Position numbers and translations under genes: made by a program | Notes under the pieces: generated by a model | Seen by the model: the letters and a program-made list of their open reading frames with translations, nothing else | Database searches by the model: none | Told to the model about the DNA's origin: nothing | Shown here: positions 1 through 8,451 of the stretch, one piece after another | Layout: every line of letters starts with the position of its first letter | How positions within the stretch are numbered: position 1 is the first letter of the stretch | Assembly: GCF_004362405.1 (NCBI RefSeq) | Contig: NZ_SNXE01000001.1 | Span: 992,001-1,056,000 of the forward strand | DNA length: 64,000 bases | Source of the DNA: Roseateles asaccharophilus | GTDB taxonomy: Bacteria; Pseudomonadota; Gammaproteobacteria; Burkholderiales; Burkholderiaceae_C | Direction: 5' to 3'

Positions 1-1
1 C

Positions 2-607
2 ACCAGCCTGGGCCCGGCCCAGCAGGCCAAGATCAAGCTGATGCGCGAGTCCGGTGAGCATTTGCTGAGCCTGGTGACTGACCTGCTGGACATGGCCAGC
101 ATCGAGGCCGGCAAGCTCAGGCTCATGCCGGCCGTGGTGGACCTGCGCGCCCTGCTGGAGGTGGTGGGCGACTCCATGCGCCTGCGCGCCGAGCAGAAGG
201 GGCTGCTCTTCAAGCAGGAGCTGGACCCCGCGCTGCCCCTGCGCGCCCGGGTGGACGGTCAGCGCCTGCGCCAGGTCTTGCTGAACCTGCTGTCCAATGC
301 CATCAAGTTCACCGACAGCGGCTGGGTTTCCTTGGAGGCGCGCGTGATCCAGCGTGGCCCGGCCAGCGTGCGTCTGCGGGTGGAAGTGGCCGACAGCGGC
401 ATCGGCATTGCGCCCGACCAACTGGAGCGGCTGTTCCAGCCCTTCGAGCAGGTCTCGGATCTCAGCCGCCGTGACGGCGGAACGGGTCTGGGCCTGTCCA
501 TCAGCCAGCAGCTGATGCAGCTGATGGACAGTCGCATCCAGGTCAGCAGCATGCCCGGTCAGGGCAGCGTGTTCGGCTTCGAGCTGGAGCTGCCCCTGTC
601 GGCCTGA
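2..607 (+). CDS. Sensor histidine kinase, C-terminal part (5' end outside window)
   Basis: The reading frame is open from the left edge and ends at 607, giving about 201 residues. It starts inside the dimerisation helices (RESGEHLLSLVTDLLDMASI, the usual end of a HisKA domain; the phospho-accepting His lies upstream of the window). A full HATPase domain follows, with N box NLLSNAIKF, G1 DSGIGI and G2 GGTGLGLSIS. The protein stops soon after the ATPase domain, so no receiver is fused to its C-terminus. It would autophosphorylate and pass phosphate to an unknown response regulator. The sensor domain cannot be seen. The next gene, a transporter, starts 64 bp on and need not be related. Confidence 0.9.
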   Translation, partial: TSLGPAQQAKIKLMRESGEHLLSLVTDLLDMASIEAGKLRLMPAVVDLRALLEVVGDSMRLRAEQKGLLFKQELDPALPLRARVDGQRLRQVLLNLLSNAIKFTDSGWVSLEARVIQRGPASVRLRVEVADSGIGIAPDQLERLFQPFEQVSDLSRRDGGTGLGLSISQQLMQLMDSRIQVSSMPGQGSVFGFELELPLSA

Positions 608-671
608 GGCGGCGTGCGCATACCGAGCCGGCCGTGCCCCGCGGGCCGCAGGGCGGCGGGATACTTCGGCC

Positions 672-1652
672 ATGACCTGGGTGGTGTTCTACAAGCTGCT
701 GGCCATCTTCATCACGGTGGCCATAGGCTGGTTCGTCGGCCATATGCGCTGGCTGGGCGGGCGCGATGCGGGCGGGCAGGGCGGTGACCCGGCGCGTGTG
801 CTCTCGGCCGCGGCCTTCTATATCTTTGTGCCGGCCCTGCTGTTCCGCACCACGGCGCGGGTGGACTTTGCCAGCCTGCCCTGGCTGATGCTGGGGGCCT
901 TCTTCCTGCCCCTGGCCCTGCTCTTGCTGCTGGTCTATGGCGTGCAGCGCCGCCGCGGCGCCGGCCGGGTGGCGCCGGCCCTGCCCAGCGTGCAGGCCAT
1001 CACCGTGTGTTTCGGCAATACCTTGCAGGTGGGCGTGCCCTTGGCGGCCGGCGTGTTTGGCGAGGCGGGCCTGGCCCTGCACATCACCGTGGTCAGCCTG
1101 CATGCCCTGGTGATTTTGAGCCTGCTGACCGTGCTGGTGGAGCATGATCTGGCCCGCGCCCAGCCGGGGCAGAGTCTGGCCGCGACGCTCAAGGCCACGG
1201 TGCGCAACACCGTGATCCATCCGGTGGTGCTGCCCGTGGTGGCGGGTTTGGCGTTCAACGGTCTGGGCCTCACCCTGCCGGCGGTGCTGGACGAGGTGCT
1301 GCAGCTGCTGGGCACGGCCGTGGTGCCGCTGTGCCTGACCCTGATCGGCATGTCCCTGGCTTACTACGGCTGGCCGCGCCAGTGGCGCGGGGCCCTGGGC
1401 CTGGCCCTGCTCAAGCTCTTTGCCCTGCCGGCCCTGGTGCTGCTGGTGGCGCACTGGGTGTTTGGCCTGAGCGGGCTGCCCCTGTCGGTGATCGTGATGA
1501 TTGCGGCCCTGCCCGTGGGCTCGAATGCGCTGATCTTTGCGCAGCGCTATCGCTGCCACGAGACCGAGGTGACGGCCGCCACCGTGATCTCCACCCTGGC
1601 CTTTGTGCTCAGCGCGCCGCTATGGCTGAGCCTGCTGACCCGGTTTTCTTGA
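672..1652 (+). CDS. AEC family transporter (auxin efflux carrier-like permease)
   Basis: This 326-residue protein is almost wholly hydrophobic, with about ten predicted membrane helices and short charged loops, which is the size and layout of bacterial AEC permeases. Recognisable stretches are the first helix (VVFYKLLAIFITVAIGWFVG), a central GNTLQVGVPLAAGVFGEAGL region and the C-terminal LPVGSNALIFAQRY segment, where AEC proteins keep a conserved N in a helix break. The family moves small carboxylates such as malate, but the substrate here cannot be predicted. The start ATG at 672 has no clear ribosome binding site. The flavin oxidoreductase gene begins 13 bp downstream, so the two are probably co-transcribed. 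Confidence 0.85.
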   Translation: MTWVVFYKLLAIFITVAIGWFVGHMRWLGGRDAGGQGGDPARVLSAAAFYIFVPALLFRTTARVDFASLPWLMLGAFFLPLALLLLLVYGVQRRRGAGRVAPALPSVQAITVCFGNTLQVGVPLAAGVFGEAGLALHITVVSLHALVILSLLTVLVEHDLARAQPGQSLAATLKATVRNTVIHPVVLPVVAGLAFNGLGLTLPAVLDEVLQLLGTAVVPLCLTLIGMSLAYYGWPRQWRGALGLALLKLFALPALVLLVAHWVFGLSGLPLSVIVMIAALPVGSNALIFAQRYRCHETEVTAATVISTLAFVLSAPLWLSLLTRFS

Positions 1653-1665
1653 AAGCCCGCCGACC

Positions 1666-2754
1666 ATGAGCAAGACCTGGCCCGATACCCGCCTGCTGGA
1701 ACTCTTGGGCATCGAGCTGCCCATCGTGCAGGCGCCCATGGCCGGTCCGACGCTTCACGAGATGGTGATCGCGGTGAGCGAGGCCGGCGGCCTGGGCTCT
1801 CTGCCTTGCGCCCTGCTCACGCCCCAGGCCCAGCGCCGCGAGCTGGACCTGATCCGCGCCGCCACCGCCCGGCCCATCAACCTCAACTTCTTCTGCCATC
1901 AGAACCCCGCGCCCGACGCGGCGCGCGAGGCGGCATGGCGCGAGCGCCTGCGTCCCTACTATCTGGAACTGGGCCTGGACCCCGCCATGCCCCTGCCCGC
2001 CACGGGCCGCAATCCCTTTGATGCCGCAGCCTGCGAGCTGGTGGAGCAGTACCGGCCCGCGGTGGTGAGCTTCCACTTCGGCCTGCCGGCGCCCGAGCTG
2101 CTGGCGCGGGTACGGGCCAGCGGCGCGCGCGTGATTGCCAGCGCCACCACGGTGGCCGAGGCGCGCTGGCTGCGCGAGCGCGGGGTGGATGCCATCATTG
2201 CTCAGGGGGCGGAGGCGGGCGGCCACCGCGGCGTCTTTCTGCACAGCGAGGTCTACAGCCAGCCGGGGCTGTTTGCCCTGCTGCCCCAGGTGGTGGATGT
2301 GGCGGGGGACATCCCCGTGATCGCCAGCGGCGGCATCGCGGACGCGCGCGGCATCGCCGCCGCCTTCGCCCTGGGCGCGGCCGGGGTGCAGATCGGCACA
2401 GCCTATCTCCACACGCCCGAGGCTCACCTGCCCGCGCCGCATCGCGCGGCCCTGCACAGCGATGCGGCCGAGACCACGGCCCTGACCAATCTCTTCACCG
2501 GCCGCCCGGCGCGCGGCATCGTCAACCGCTTGATGCGCGAAGTGGGGCCGCTGTCCGAGCTCGCGCCGGCCTTTCCCCTGGCCGGCGGGGCGCTGGCGCC
2601 GCTGCGTGCAGCCAGCGAACCTGGGGGCTCGGGCGATTTCATGCCGCTGTGGGCCGGCCAGGCGGCACCGCTCTCGCCGCGCGGCCTGGGCGCGGGCGAG
2701 CTGACCCGGCAGCTGGCGGCCCAGGCCTTGCAGCGCCTGCAGACCCTGGCTTGA
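1666..2754 (+). CDS. Nitronate monooxygenase-type NAD(P)H-dependent flavin oxidoreductase
   Basis: The 362-residue product is an FMN-binding TIM barrel of the nitronate monooxygenase / 2-nitropropane dioxygenase superfamily. Family marks are the N-terminal [10 protein letters not shown] loop, the LGSLPCALL segment, the [11 protein letters not shown] phosphate-binding region near residue 185 and [12 protein letters not shown] with [12 protein letters not shown] further on. Members oxidise alkyl nitronates or act as quinone reductases, so the substrate is uncertain. It follows the AEC transporter gene by 13 bp and precedes proA by 26 bp. Length is normal for the family. Confidence 0.85.
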   Translation: MSKTWPDTRLLELLGIELPIVQAPMAGPTLHEMVIAVSEAGGLGSLPCALLTPQAQRRELDLIRAATARPINLNFFCHQNPAPDAAREAAWRERLRPYYLELGLDPAMPLPATGRNPFDAAACELVEQYRPAVVSFHFGLPAPELLARVRASGARVIASATTVAEARWLRERGVDAIIAQGAEAGGHRGVFLHSEVYSQPGLFALLPQVVDVAGDIPVIASGGIADARGIAAAFALGAAGVQIGTAYLHTPEAHLPAPHRAALHSDAAETTALTNLFTGRPARGIVNRLMREVGPLSELAPAFPLAGGALAPLRAASEPGGSGDFMPLWAGQAAPLSPRGLGAGELTRQLAAQALQRLQTLA

Positions 2755-2780
2755 CGGCCCTCGGCGACAATCTCCCCACC

Positions 2781-4067
2781 ATGAGCGAGCACAGCAAAGA
2801 ACTTAGCGCCTATATGCAGACCCTGGGCCGGCAGGCCCGCTTGGCCGCCACGGCCATGGCGGCCGCGCCCACCCTGGCCAAGAACCAGGCCTTGCTGGCC
2901 CTGGCACGCCGCCTGCGCGAGGCGGGGCCTGAGCTGCAGGACGCCAACCAGCGGGATCTGCAGGCCGGGCGTGCCGCCGGTCTGGACGCGCCCATGCTGG
3001 ACCGCCTGAGCCTCAGCGACAAGGTGCTCGCCACGGTGGCCGAGGGCTGCGAGCAGCTGGCGGCCATGCCCGATCCCATCGGTGAGATCACGGGCGTGAA
3101 GCGCCGGCCCACCGGCATCAGCGTGGGGCAGATGCGTGTGCCCCTGGGGGTGTTCGGCATGATTTACGAGAGCCGGCCCAATGTGACCATCGAGGCCGCC
3201 TCGCTGGCCATCAAGAGCGGCAATGCCTGCATCCTGCGCGGCGGCTCGGAAGCCATCCACTCCAATCTGGCCCTGGCCCGTCTGGTGGGCGATGCGCTGG
3301 AGGAGGCCGGCCTGCCGCGCGCGGCGGTGCAGCTCATCAACACCACGGACCGTGCCGCGGTGGGGCAGCTGATCGCCATGCCGGAATTCGTGGACGTGAT
3401 CATCCCGCGCGGCGGCAAGGGTCTGATCGAGCGCATCAGCCGCGAGGCGCGCGTGCCCGTGATCAAGCACCTGGACGGCAACTGCCACAGCTATGTGGAC
3501 GCCGAGGTGGATCTGGCCCTGGCGCTCAAGGTGGTGGACAACGCCAAGACCCAGAAGTACAGCCCCTGCAATGCCACCGAATCCCTGCTGGTGCATGCGG
3601 CGAGGGCGGCGGACTTCCTGCCCGAGATTGGCGCCCTGTTCGCGCTCAAGGGCGTGGAGATGCGGGCCTGCCCGCGTGCCCTGGCCCTGCTGGGCCCCTT
3701 GCCGGGCGCCAAGCTGGCGGCGGCCACGGAAGAGGACTGGTCCACCGAGTACCTGGCGCCCATCATCAGCATCAAGGTGGTGGACAGCCTGGATGAGGCC
3801 ATCGCCCATATCAACCGCTACGGCTCGCACCACACCGATGCGATCCTGACGACGAATCATCCGAATGCCATGCGCTTTCTGCGCGAGGTGGACTCGGCCA
3901 GCGTGATGGTCAATGCCAGCACCCGTTTTGCCGATGGCTTCGAGTACGGCCTGGGCGCCGAGATCGGCATCAGCACCGACAAGTTCCACGCCCGCGGGCC
4001 CGTGGGCCTGGAGGGCCTGACCTCGATGAAATGGGTGGTGCTGGGCCAGGGGGAGATTCGCCAATGA
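2781..4067 (+). CDS. proA: Glutamate-5-semialdehyde dehydrogenase (gamma-glutamyl phosphate reductase)
   Basis: ProA reduces gamma-glutamyl phosphate to glutamate semialdehyde with NADPH, the second step of proline synthesis in the cytosol. The 428 residues match the family over the full length: N-terminal helices, [31 protein letters not shown], the [14 protein letters not shown] loop and the catalytic cysteine in [14 protein letters not shown]. The frame is open further upstream, but ATG 2781 gives the canonical N-terminus ([20 protein letters not shown]). It is preceded by GACAAT ending 9 nt before the ATG and by no good ribosome binding site, so the mRNA may be leaderless. It overlaps queC by 4 nt. 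No proB is in the window. Confidence 0.95.
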   Translation: MSEHSKELSAYMQTLGRQARLAATAMAAAPTLAKNQALLALARRLREAGPELQDANQRDLQAGRAAGLDAPMLDRLSLSDKVLATVAEGCEQLAAMPDPIGEITGVKRRPTGISVGQMRVPLGVFGMIYESRPNVTIEAASLAIKSGNACILRGGSEAIHSNLALARLVGDALEEAGLPRAAVQLINTTDRAAVGQLIAMPEFVDVIIPRGGKGLIERISREARVPVIKHLDGNCHSYVDAEVDLALALKVVDNAKTQKYSPCNATESLLVHAARAADFLPEIGALFALKGVEMRACPRALALLGPLPGAKLAAATEEDWSTEYLAPIISIKVVDSLDEAIAHINRYGSHHTDAILTTNHPNAMRFLREVDSASVMVNASTRFADGFEYGLGAEIGISTDKFHARGPVGLEGLTSMKWVVLGQGEIRQ

Positions 4068-4801
4068 GCACGACTGCCGCCGCCCCCCTGCCGCCGCAGG
4101 CCAACCGCCAGCGCAAGGCCCTGGTGCTCTTCTCGGGCGGCCAGGACTCCACCGCCTGCCTGGCCTGGGCCCTGGACCGCTATGCCGAGGTCGAAACCCT
4201 GGGCTTCGACTACGGCCAGCGCCACCGCATCGAGCTGGACTGCCGCCAGACCGTGCGCCGCGAGATCGCCGCGCAGTTCCCGGCCTGGGGTGCCAAGCTG
4301 GGCGAAGACCATGTGCTGGACCTGAGCCTGCTGGGCCAGATCTCGGACACGGCGCTCACCAGCGAGCGCGCCATCGAGCTGCAGGCCAATGGCCTGCCCA
4401 ACACCTTTGTGCCCGGCCGCAATCTGCTCTTCCTGACCTTCGCTGCCACCCTGGCCTACCGCCGCGGCGCCTCGGTGCTGGTGGGCGGCATGTGCGAGAC
4501 CGATTTCTCCGGCTACCCCGACTGCCGCGACAACACGCTCAAGGCCCTGCAAGTGGCCCTGAGCCTGGGCCTGGACACGCCCATGACGCTGGAGACCCCG
4601 CTGATGTTCATCACCAAGGCCGAGACCTGGGCGCTGACGCAGCGCCTGGGCGGCCCGGCGCTGAACGCCCTGATCGCCGAGCACACCCACACCTGCTATC
4701 TGGGTGAGCGCGGTCAGCGGCACGACTGGGGCTATGGCTGCGGCCACTGCCCGGCCTGCGAGCTGCGGGCGCGCGGCTACCAGGAATTCGTCGCAGCATG
4801 A
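4064..4801 (+). CDS. queC: 7-cyano-7-deazaguanine synthase (preQ0 synthase)
   Basis: QueC converts 7-carboxy-7-deazaguanine to preQ0 with ATP and ammonia, in queuosine biosynthesis. The 245-residue product has the PP-loop [18 protein letters not shown] near its N-terminus, the internal [14 protein letters not shown] and [13 protein letters not shown] motifs, and a C-terminal zinc site (CYLGERG, then [13 protein letters not shown]) with four cysteines. The ATG overlaps the proA stop (ATGA at 4064-4067), implying translational coupling. The stop overlaps the LemA-like start in the same way. No queD or queE is nearby. Confidence 0.95.
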   Translation: MSTTAAAPLPPQANRQRKALVLFSGGQDSTACLAWALDRYAEVETLGFDYGQRHRIELDCRQTVRREIAAQFPAWGAKLGEDHVLDLSLLGQISDTALTSERAIELQANGLPNTFVPGRNLLFLTFAATLAYRRGASVLVGGMCETDFSGYPDCRDNTLKALQVALSLGLDTPMTLETPLMFITKAETWALTQRLGGPALNALIAEHTHTCYLGERGQRHDWGYGCGHCPACELRARGYQEFVAA

Positions 4802-5349
4802 GCGGCGGCGGCTGGAGCTGGCTGGGCTGGGCGCTGGCAGCCATCCTGTTCTTCTGGGGCATAGGGGCCTACAACCGCCTGATGCGCCTGCGCAATGCGA
4901 TTGGCGAGGCGTTCCGGCAGCTAGACCAGGCCCTGACGGCCCGGGCCGAGGCCTGCAGCAAGCTGCTGACCCTGCTGCGCCCTCTGCTGGCCAATGAGCA
5001 GGCCACCTTCGATGCGCTGGAGACGGCCCAGCTCGAGGCCTCAAGCGCGGCCCAGGCCGCACGCGCCAAGCCCTACGCGGGCGATCCCCTGGCCGCGTTG
5101 GCTGTGGCCACGGCGGTTCACGGTGCGGCGCTGACGCGGCTGAACTCCCTGGTCGAGCACCATGGCGAGCTCAGCGGCATGTCCGAGCTCAATGCCCTGC
5201 TGGACGAGCTCAAGCTGATCGAGCGCCAGCGGGCCTTTGCACGCCAGGTCTTCAATCAGGCGGTCTCGCAGTACAACGAGGCGCTGCAGCAGTTCCCCAC
5301 GCGCATCCTTGCCGGCCTTTACGGCTTTGCCGAGGCGCGCTCGCTCTGA
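4798..5349 (+). CDS. LemA-like membrane-anchored protein
   Basis: The 183-residue protein has one N-terminal membrane helix ([20 protein letters not shown]) followed by a long, mostly helical domain. The start of that domain ([20 protein letters not shown]) and the C-terminal [20 protein letters not shown] carry the LemA pattern; NxxV/A...YN is the family hallmark. The cellular role of bacterial LemA proteins is poorly known, and many sit near membrane proteases. Here it is tightly coupled to queC by a 4-nt overlap, which says little about function. It is somewhat divergent and contains an Ala-rich insertion ([10 protein letters not shown]). Confidence 0.8.
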   Translation: MSGGGWSWLGWALAAILFFWGIGAYNRLMRLRNAIGEAFRQLDQALTARAEACSKLLTLLRPLLANEQATFDALETAQLEASSAAQAARAKPYAGDPLAALAVATAVHGAALTRLNSLVEHHGELSGMSELNALLDELKLIERQRAFARQVFNQAVSQYNEALQQFPTRILAGLYGFAEARSL

Positions 5350-5395
5350 CGCGGCCCATCCCGCGGCGCGGGCATATGCTTATCGGGATTGGTTC

Positions 5396-5425
5396 TTGGA
5401 AATTCCGCGAGCCTGTGCCTAAACT
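5396..5425 (+). promoter_or_regulatory. Probable sigma-70 promoter of the flavocytochrome c pair
   Basis: TTGGAA (5396-5401) and TAAACT (5420-5425) are separated by 18 bp in the 105-bp gap before the cytochrome gene. A GAGGAG ribosome binding site lies 8 nt before the first ATG at 5455. The spacing fits a sigma-70 promoter, but neither hexamer is perfect. Confidence 0.45.
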
Positions 5426-5454
5426 GCGACTCCCCCCTGCGAGGAGACTCCATC

Positions 5455-5775
5455 ATGATGCTGCGAGCACTGTTTAGCGCCGCGTTGCTGGCCCTGGGGG
5501 CCGGTACGGTCCAGGCTCAGGAAGCCGGCAAGATTCTGCATCTCAAGGCCCTGGCGGCGACCTGCGCCAACTGCCACGGCACGGGTGGCCGCGCCATTGA
5601 GGGTTCGGCCGTGCCAGGTCTTGCTGGCATGCCCGCCACCTACTTCACCGAGCAGATGAAGGCTTTCAAGAGCGGTGCCCGCCAGGCCACCGTGATGCAC
5701 CAGCTGGCCAAGGGCTATAGCGATGCCCAGATCGAGCAGATGGCCGCCTACTTCTCGGCCCTGCCGCGCCACTGA
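5455..5775 (+). CDS. Monohaem c-type cytochrome, FCSD cytochrome subunit
   Basis: A 106-residue periplasmic class I cytochrome c. It has a cleavable signal peptide (MMLRALFSAALLALGAGT, then VQAQ), one haem site CANCH near residue 40 and a likely axial methionine in the C-terminal half (GMPATYFTEQMKAFKSGARQ region or VMHQLAKG). The flavoprotein encoded 17 bp downstream is an FCSD subunit, so this is most likely its electron acceptor (FccA/SoxE type), taking electrons from sulfide oxidation. ATG 5455 is chosen because GAGGAG sits 8 nt upstream; a second ATG follows directly. Only one haem site is present, unlike dihaem FccA proteins. Confidence 0.85.
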   Translation: MMLRALFSAALLALGAGTVQAQEAGKILHLKALAATCANCHGTGGRAIEGSAVPGLAGMPATYFTEQMKAFKSGARQATVMHQLAKGYSDAQIEQMAAYFSALPRH

Positions 5776-5792
5776 ACCCCGGGGAGATCGAC

Positions 5793-7076
5793 ATGAGCAA
5801 GCTGCAACGACGCAATCTCCTGCAGGGCGCCGCCGCCCTGGCCGCCCTGGGTCTGGTGGGTTGCGCCAGCACCTCGGTGCCGTCCAAGGCCCGTTTGCTG
5901 GTGGTGGGTGGGGGCTACGGTGGCGCGACGGCCGCCAAGTACATCCGCCTGTTCTCGGACTACAAGATCGAGGTGGTCCTGGTCGAGCCTAACGAGGCCT
6001 TTGTGTCCTGCCCCATCTCCAATCTGGTAGTGGGCGGCGCACGCCAGATCCAGGAGCTGACCGTGCCCTACACCGCGCTGCGCGCCAAGCATGGCGTGAC
6101 CGTGGTGCGTGACTATGTGGCCGGCATCGATGCCGCCAAGCGCGTGGCCACCCTGGCCTCGGGCGCCAGCATCGCCTACGACAAGCTGGTGCTCAGCCCC
6201 GGCATCGACCTGATGTGGGACTCGGTGGCCGGGCTCAAGGAAGCCCACGCCGCCGGCCAGATCCTGCAGGCCTGGAAGGCCGGCCCCGAAACCGTGGCCC
6301 TGCGCCGCCAGCTCGAGGCCATGCCCGATGGCGGCGTCTATGCCATCACCATTCCCGAGGCGCCTTATCGCTGCCCGCCCGGCCCCTATGAGCGGGCCAG
6401 CGTGATCGCCAGCTATTTCAAGCAGGCCAAGCCCCGCTCCAAGGTCCTGATCCTGGATGCCAACCAGGACGTCATCTCCAAGGGTCCGCTGTTCAAGAAG
6501 ATCTGGGCCGAACAGTACAAGGGCATCATCGAATACCGTCCGCAGCACAAGGCGGTGGCGGTGGACGCCAAGGCCAGCACCGTCAAGTTCGAGGTGCAGG
6601 ACGATGTGAAGGCCGATGTGCTGAACGTGCTGCCCAGCATGCGGGCCGGCGCCATCGCGGTGCAGACCGGCCTGGCCAATAGCAATGGCCGCTGGGTGGG
6701 GGTGAACTATCTGAACTTCGAGTCCACCGCGGCCAAGGACATCCATGTGCTGGGCGATGCCATCCAGATCGCCCCCCTGATGCCCAAGAGCGGCCATATG
6801 GCCAACAGCCATGCCAAGGTGGCGGCGGCCGCCATCGTGGCCGAGCTCAATGGCTGGGAGATCAACCCCGCGCCCATGCTCACCAACACCTGCTACAGCT
6901 ATGTGGACACGGGCAAGAAAGTGATCCACGTGGCCAGCGTGCACGAGTATGTGGCGGCGGAGAAGACCTTCAAGACCGTGGCCGGCTCGGGTGGCGTGTC
7001 CGCCGCGCCCAATGAGCTGGAAGCCACCTACGCCTGGAACTGGGCCCGCACCATCTGGTCCGACGCCCTGGCCTGA
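5793..7076 (+). CDS. Flavocytochrome c sulfide dehydrogenase, flavoprotein subunit
   Basis: The 427-residue product is the FAD subunit of sulfide dehydrogenase (FccB/SoxF), which oxidises sulfide to sulfur or polysulfide in the periplasm. The Rossmann FAD motif is VVGGGYGGATAAKYIR. The cysteines that form the redox disulfide are placed as in FCSD: FVSCPISNLVVGG, APYRCPPGPYERAS and a C-terminal NTCYSYV. The N-terminus (QRRNLLQGAAALAALGLVGC) combines a twin-arginine-like motif with a lipobox cysteine, so export as a Tat-dependent lipoprotein is inferred. It forms a two-gene unit with the upstream cytochrome. No other sox genes are in the window. Confidence 0.9.
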   Translation: MSKLQRRNLLQGAAALAALGLVGCASTSVPSKARLLVVGGGYGGATAAKYIRLFSDYKIEVVLVEPNEAFVSCPISNLVVGGARQIQELTVPYTALRAKHGVTVVRDYVAGIDAAKRVATLASGASIAYDKLVLSPGIDLMWDSVAGLKEAHAAGQILQAWKAGPETVALRRQLEAMPDGGVYAITIPEAPYRCPPGPYERASVIASYFKQAKPRSKVLILDANQDVISKGPLFKKIWAEQYKGIIEYRPQHKAVAVDAKASTVKFEVQDDVKADVLNVLPSMRAGAIAVQTGLANSNGRWVGVNYLNFESTAAKDIHVLGDAIQIAPLMPKSGHMANSHAKVAAAAIVAELNGWEINPAPMLTNTCYSYVDTGKKVIHVASVHEYVAAEKTFKTVAGSGGVSAAPNELEATYAWNWARTIWSDALA

Positions 7077-7106
7077 TCTCCCGCAAGCGCGGGTCCGGCT
7101 AAGCGA

Positions 7107-7176
7107 GCGCCGCTGAACCGGCTTTGCCGGGCAGTCGGCGCTGCCCCCTTGAGGGGGCGCGCGCAGCGCGTAGGGG
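7107..7176. repeat. REP-like double-hairpin intergenic element
   Basis: The 105-bp gap between the converging fccB-like and BLUF genes holds a compound palindrome. GCGCCG (7107-7112) pairs with CGGCGC (7136-7141) around an inner CCGGC-TTT-GCCGG stem (7118-7130). It is followed by CCCCCTTGAGGGGG and a GCGC-rich stem. The look is that of dispersed REP-type elements common between converging genes in Burkholderiales. It may also act as a two-way terminator. Copy number in the genome is unknown. Confidence 0.5.
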
Positions 7177-7181
7177 GTGGG

Positions 7182-7604
7182 CTATGAGCAGACGATGGCG
7201 CCCGTGTTGACCAGTTCCTGGAACAGCGCCATCAGGGCGTGGCCGGACATGGCGTAGGGGTCCAGCTTGGTCGTGGCCGAGTACTTGAGCACCAGGGCCG
7301 GGTTGAGGCGGTGCAGATTGACCTGGCCCATGCTCCAGCCGGCGAAGTGGCGCTCGCCGATCTCTTCATAGGACAGGATGATCACGTCGCGGTGACGCTG
7401 ATCGTCCACGATGGCCTTGTAGCGTGCGTTCACCGCGTCGCGGCCACCTTCCAGCACCTGGATGAAGATGCCGTCGCTGTAGCAGAGCAGGCCGGTCAGG
7501 CCGGTGGCGGGGTTGTGCTCCCGGGACGACTTCAGAATGGCTTGCAGCTCAGCCTCGCTCATGGCGTGAGTGGCGCGGCTGGCGTAAAGCAGGCGGACGA
7601 GCAT
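7182..7604 (-). CDS. Short BLUF-domain blue-light photoreceptor
   Basis: A stand-alone BLUF protein of 140 residues that binds FAD and senses blue light. The key flavin-pocket residues are all present: Tyr7 (LLYASR), Asn31 (REHNPATGLTG), Gln49 (GIFIQVLEG), Trp90 and Met92 (FAGWSMGQV). Each lies exactly 14 positions before its counterpart in AppA (Y21, N45, Q63, W104, M106), so the photocycle should work. The last 45 residues form the helical cap seen in PixD-like short BLUF proteins, with no output domain. The frame is open to 7709, but the conserved N-terminus starts at the ATG ending at 7604. The gene lies 37 bp downstream of folE on the same strand. Confidence 0.92.
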   Translation of the reverse strand: MLVRLLYASRATHAMSEAELQAILKSSREHNPATGLTGLLCYSDGIFIQVLEGGRDAVNARYKAIVDDQRHRDVIILSYEEIGERHFAGWSMGQVNLHRLNPALVLKYSATTKLDPYAMSGHALMALFQELVNTGAIVCS

Positions 7605-7641
7605 GGGACGGACCTCTTGATGGTGGTCTGGAGCGCAGGGC

Positions 7642-8376
7642 TCAGTTCTTCCTGGACAGCAGGGAGAGGAATTCGCGACGCAGGTTCGGATCCTTGAGGA
7701 AGGCGCCACGCATCACGCTGTTCGTCATTTTGGAGTCCATGTCCTTCACGCCGCGCCAGTGCATGCAGAAGTGATCGGCTTCCATCACGATGGCCAAGCC
7801 GTCCGGCTGCACACGCTCCTGCAGCTCGTTGGCCAGCATGGTCACAGCTTCTTCCTGGATCTGGGGCCGGTTCATGATCCACTCGGTCAGACGGGCGTAT
7901 TTGGACAGCCCGATCAGATTGGAGTGCTCATTGGGCAGCAGGCCCACCCAGACCTTGCCCATGATGGGGCAGAGGTGGTGGGAGCAGGCGCTGCGCACCG
8001 TGATCGGGCCCACGATCATCAGCTCGTTCAGACGCTCGGCATTGGGGAACTCGGTCACCGCCGGGGCCTCGCTGTAGCGGCCCTTGAAGATCTCGCGCAG
8101 GTACATCTTGGCCACGCGCTTGGCGGTTTCCTGGGTGTTGTGGTCGCTGTCGGTGTCGATCACCAGGGCGCGCAGCACCTCCTGCATCTTGGCGGCGACT
8201 TCGTTCTGCAACTGCTCCAACTCACCGTCCTGGATGAAGGCGGCGATATTGTCATTGGCGTGATGTCGACAGCCGGCACTGATCAGGCGATACCGGATGC
8301 GCTCGGACACCGGTGCGTCGTCGGCGGGTGGTGTCACTGAGGGGGGCGTGCTGCCCAAGCGAGGTTTGGATGCCAT
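7642..8376 (-). CDS. folE: GTP cyclohydrolase I
   Basis: FolE opens GTP to dihydroneopterin triphosphate, the first step of folate and tetrahydropterin synthesis. The 244-residue protein carries the zinc and active-site motifs SACSHHLCPIMGKVWVG and EADHFCMHWRGVKDMDSKM, and RLTEWIMNRPQIQEEA. It has about 40 extra N-terminal residues and, to my recollection, resembles the longer proteobacterial FolE proteins rather than the 222-residue E. coli enzyme. The start may lie further in. The BLUF gene follows 37 bp downstream in the same orientation, suggesting one transcript. Confidence 0.93.
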   Translation of the reverse strand: MASKPRLGSTPPSVTPPADDAPVSERIRYRLISAGCRHHANDNIAAFIQDGELEQLQNEVAAKMQEVLRALVIDTDSDHNTQETAKRVAKMYLREIFKGRYSEAPAVTEFPNAERLNELMIVGPITVRSACSHHLCPIMGKVWVGLLPNEHSNLIGLSKYARLTEWIMNRPQIQEEAVTMLANELQERVQPDGLAIVMEADHFCMHWRGVKDMDSKMTNSVMRGAFLKDPNLRREFLSLLSRKN

Positions 8377-8451
8377 GGGGGCATTGTGTCTGCTTTGCCA
8401 ATCCCTGGCGAGACGCAGGCTTGCTCGGGATGCAGCGCCTACACTGGCGCC

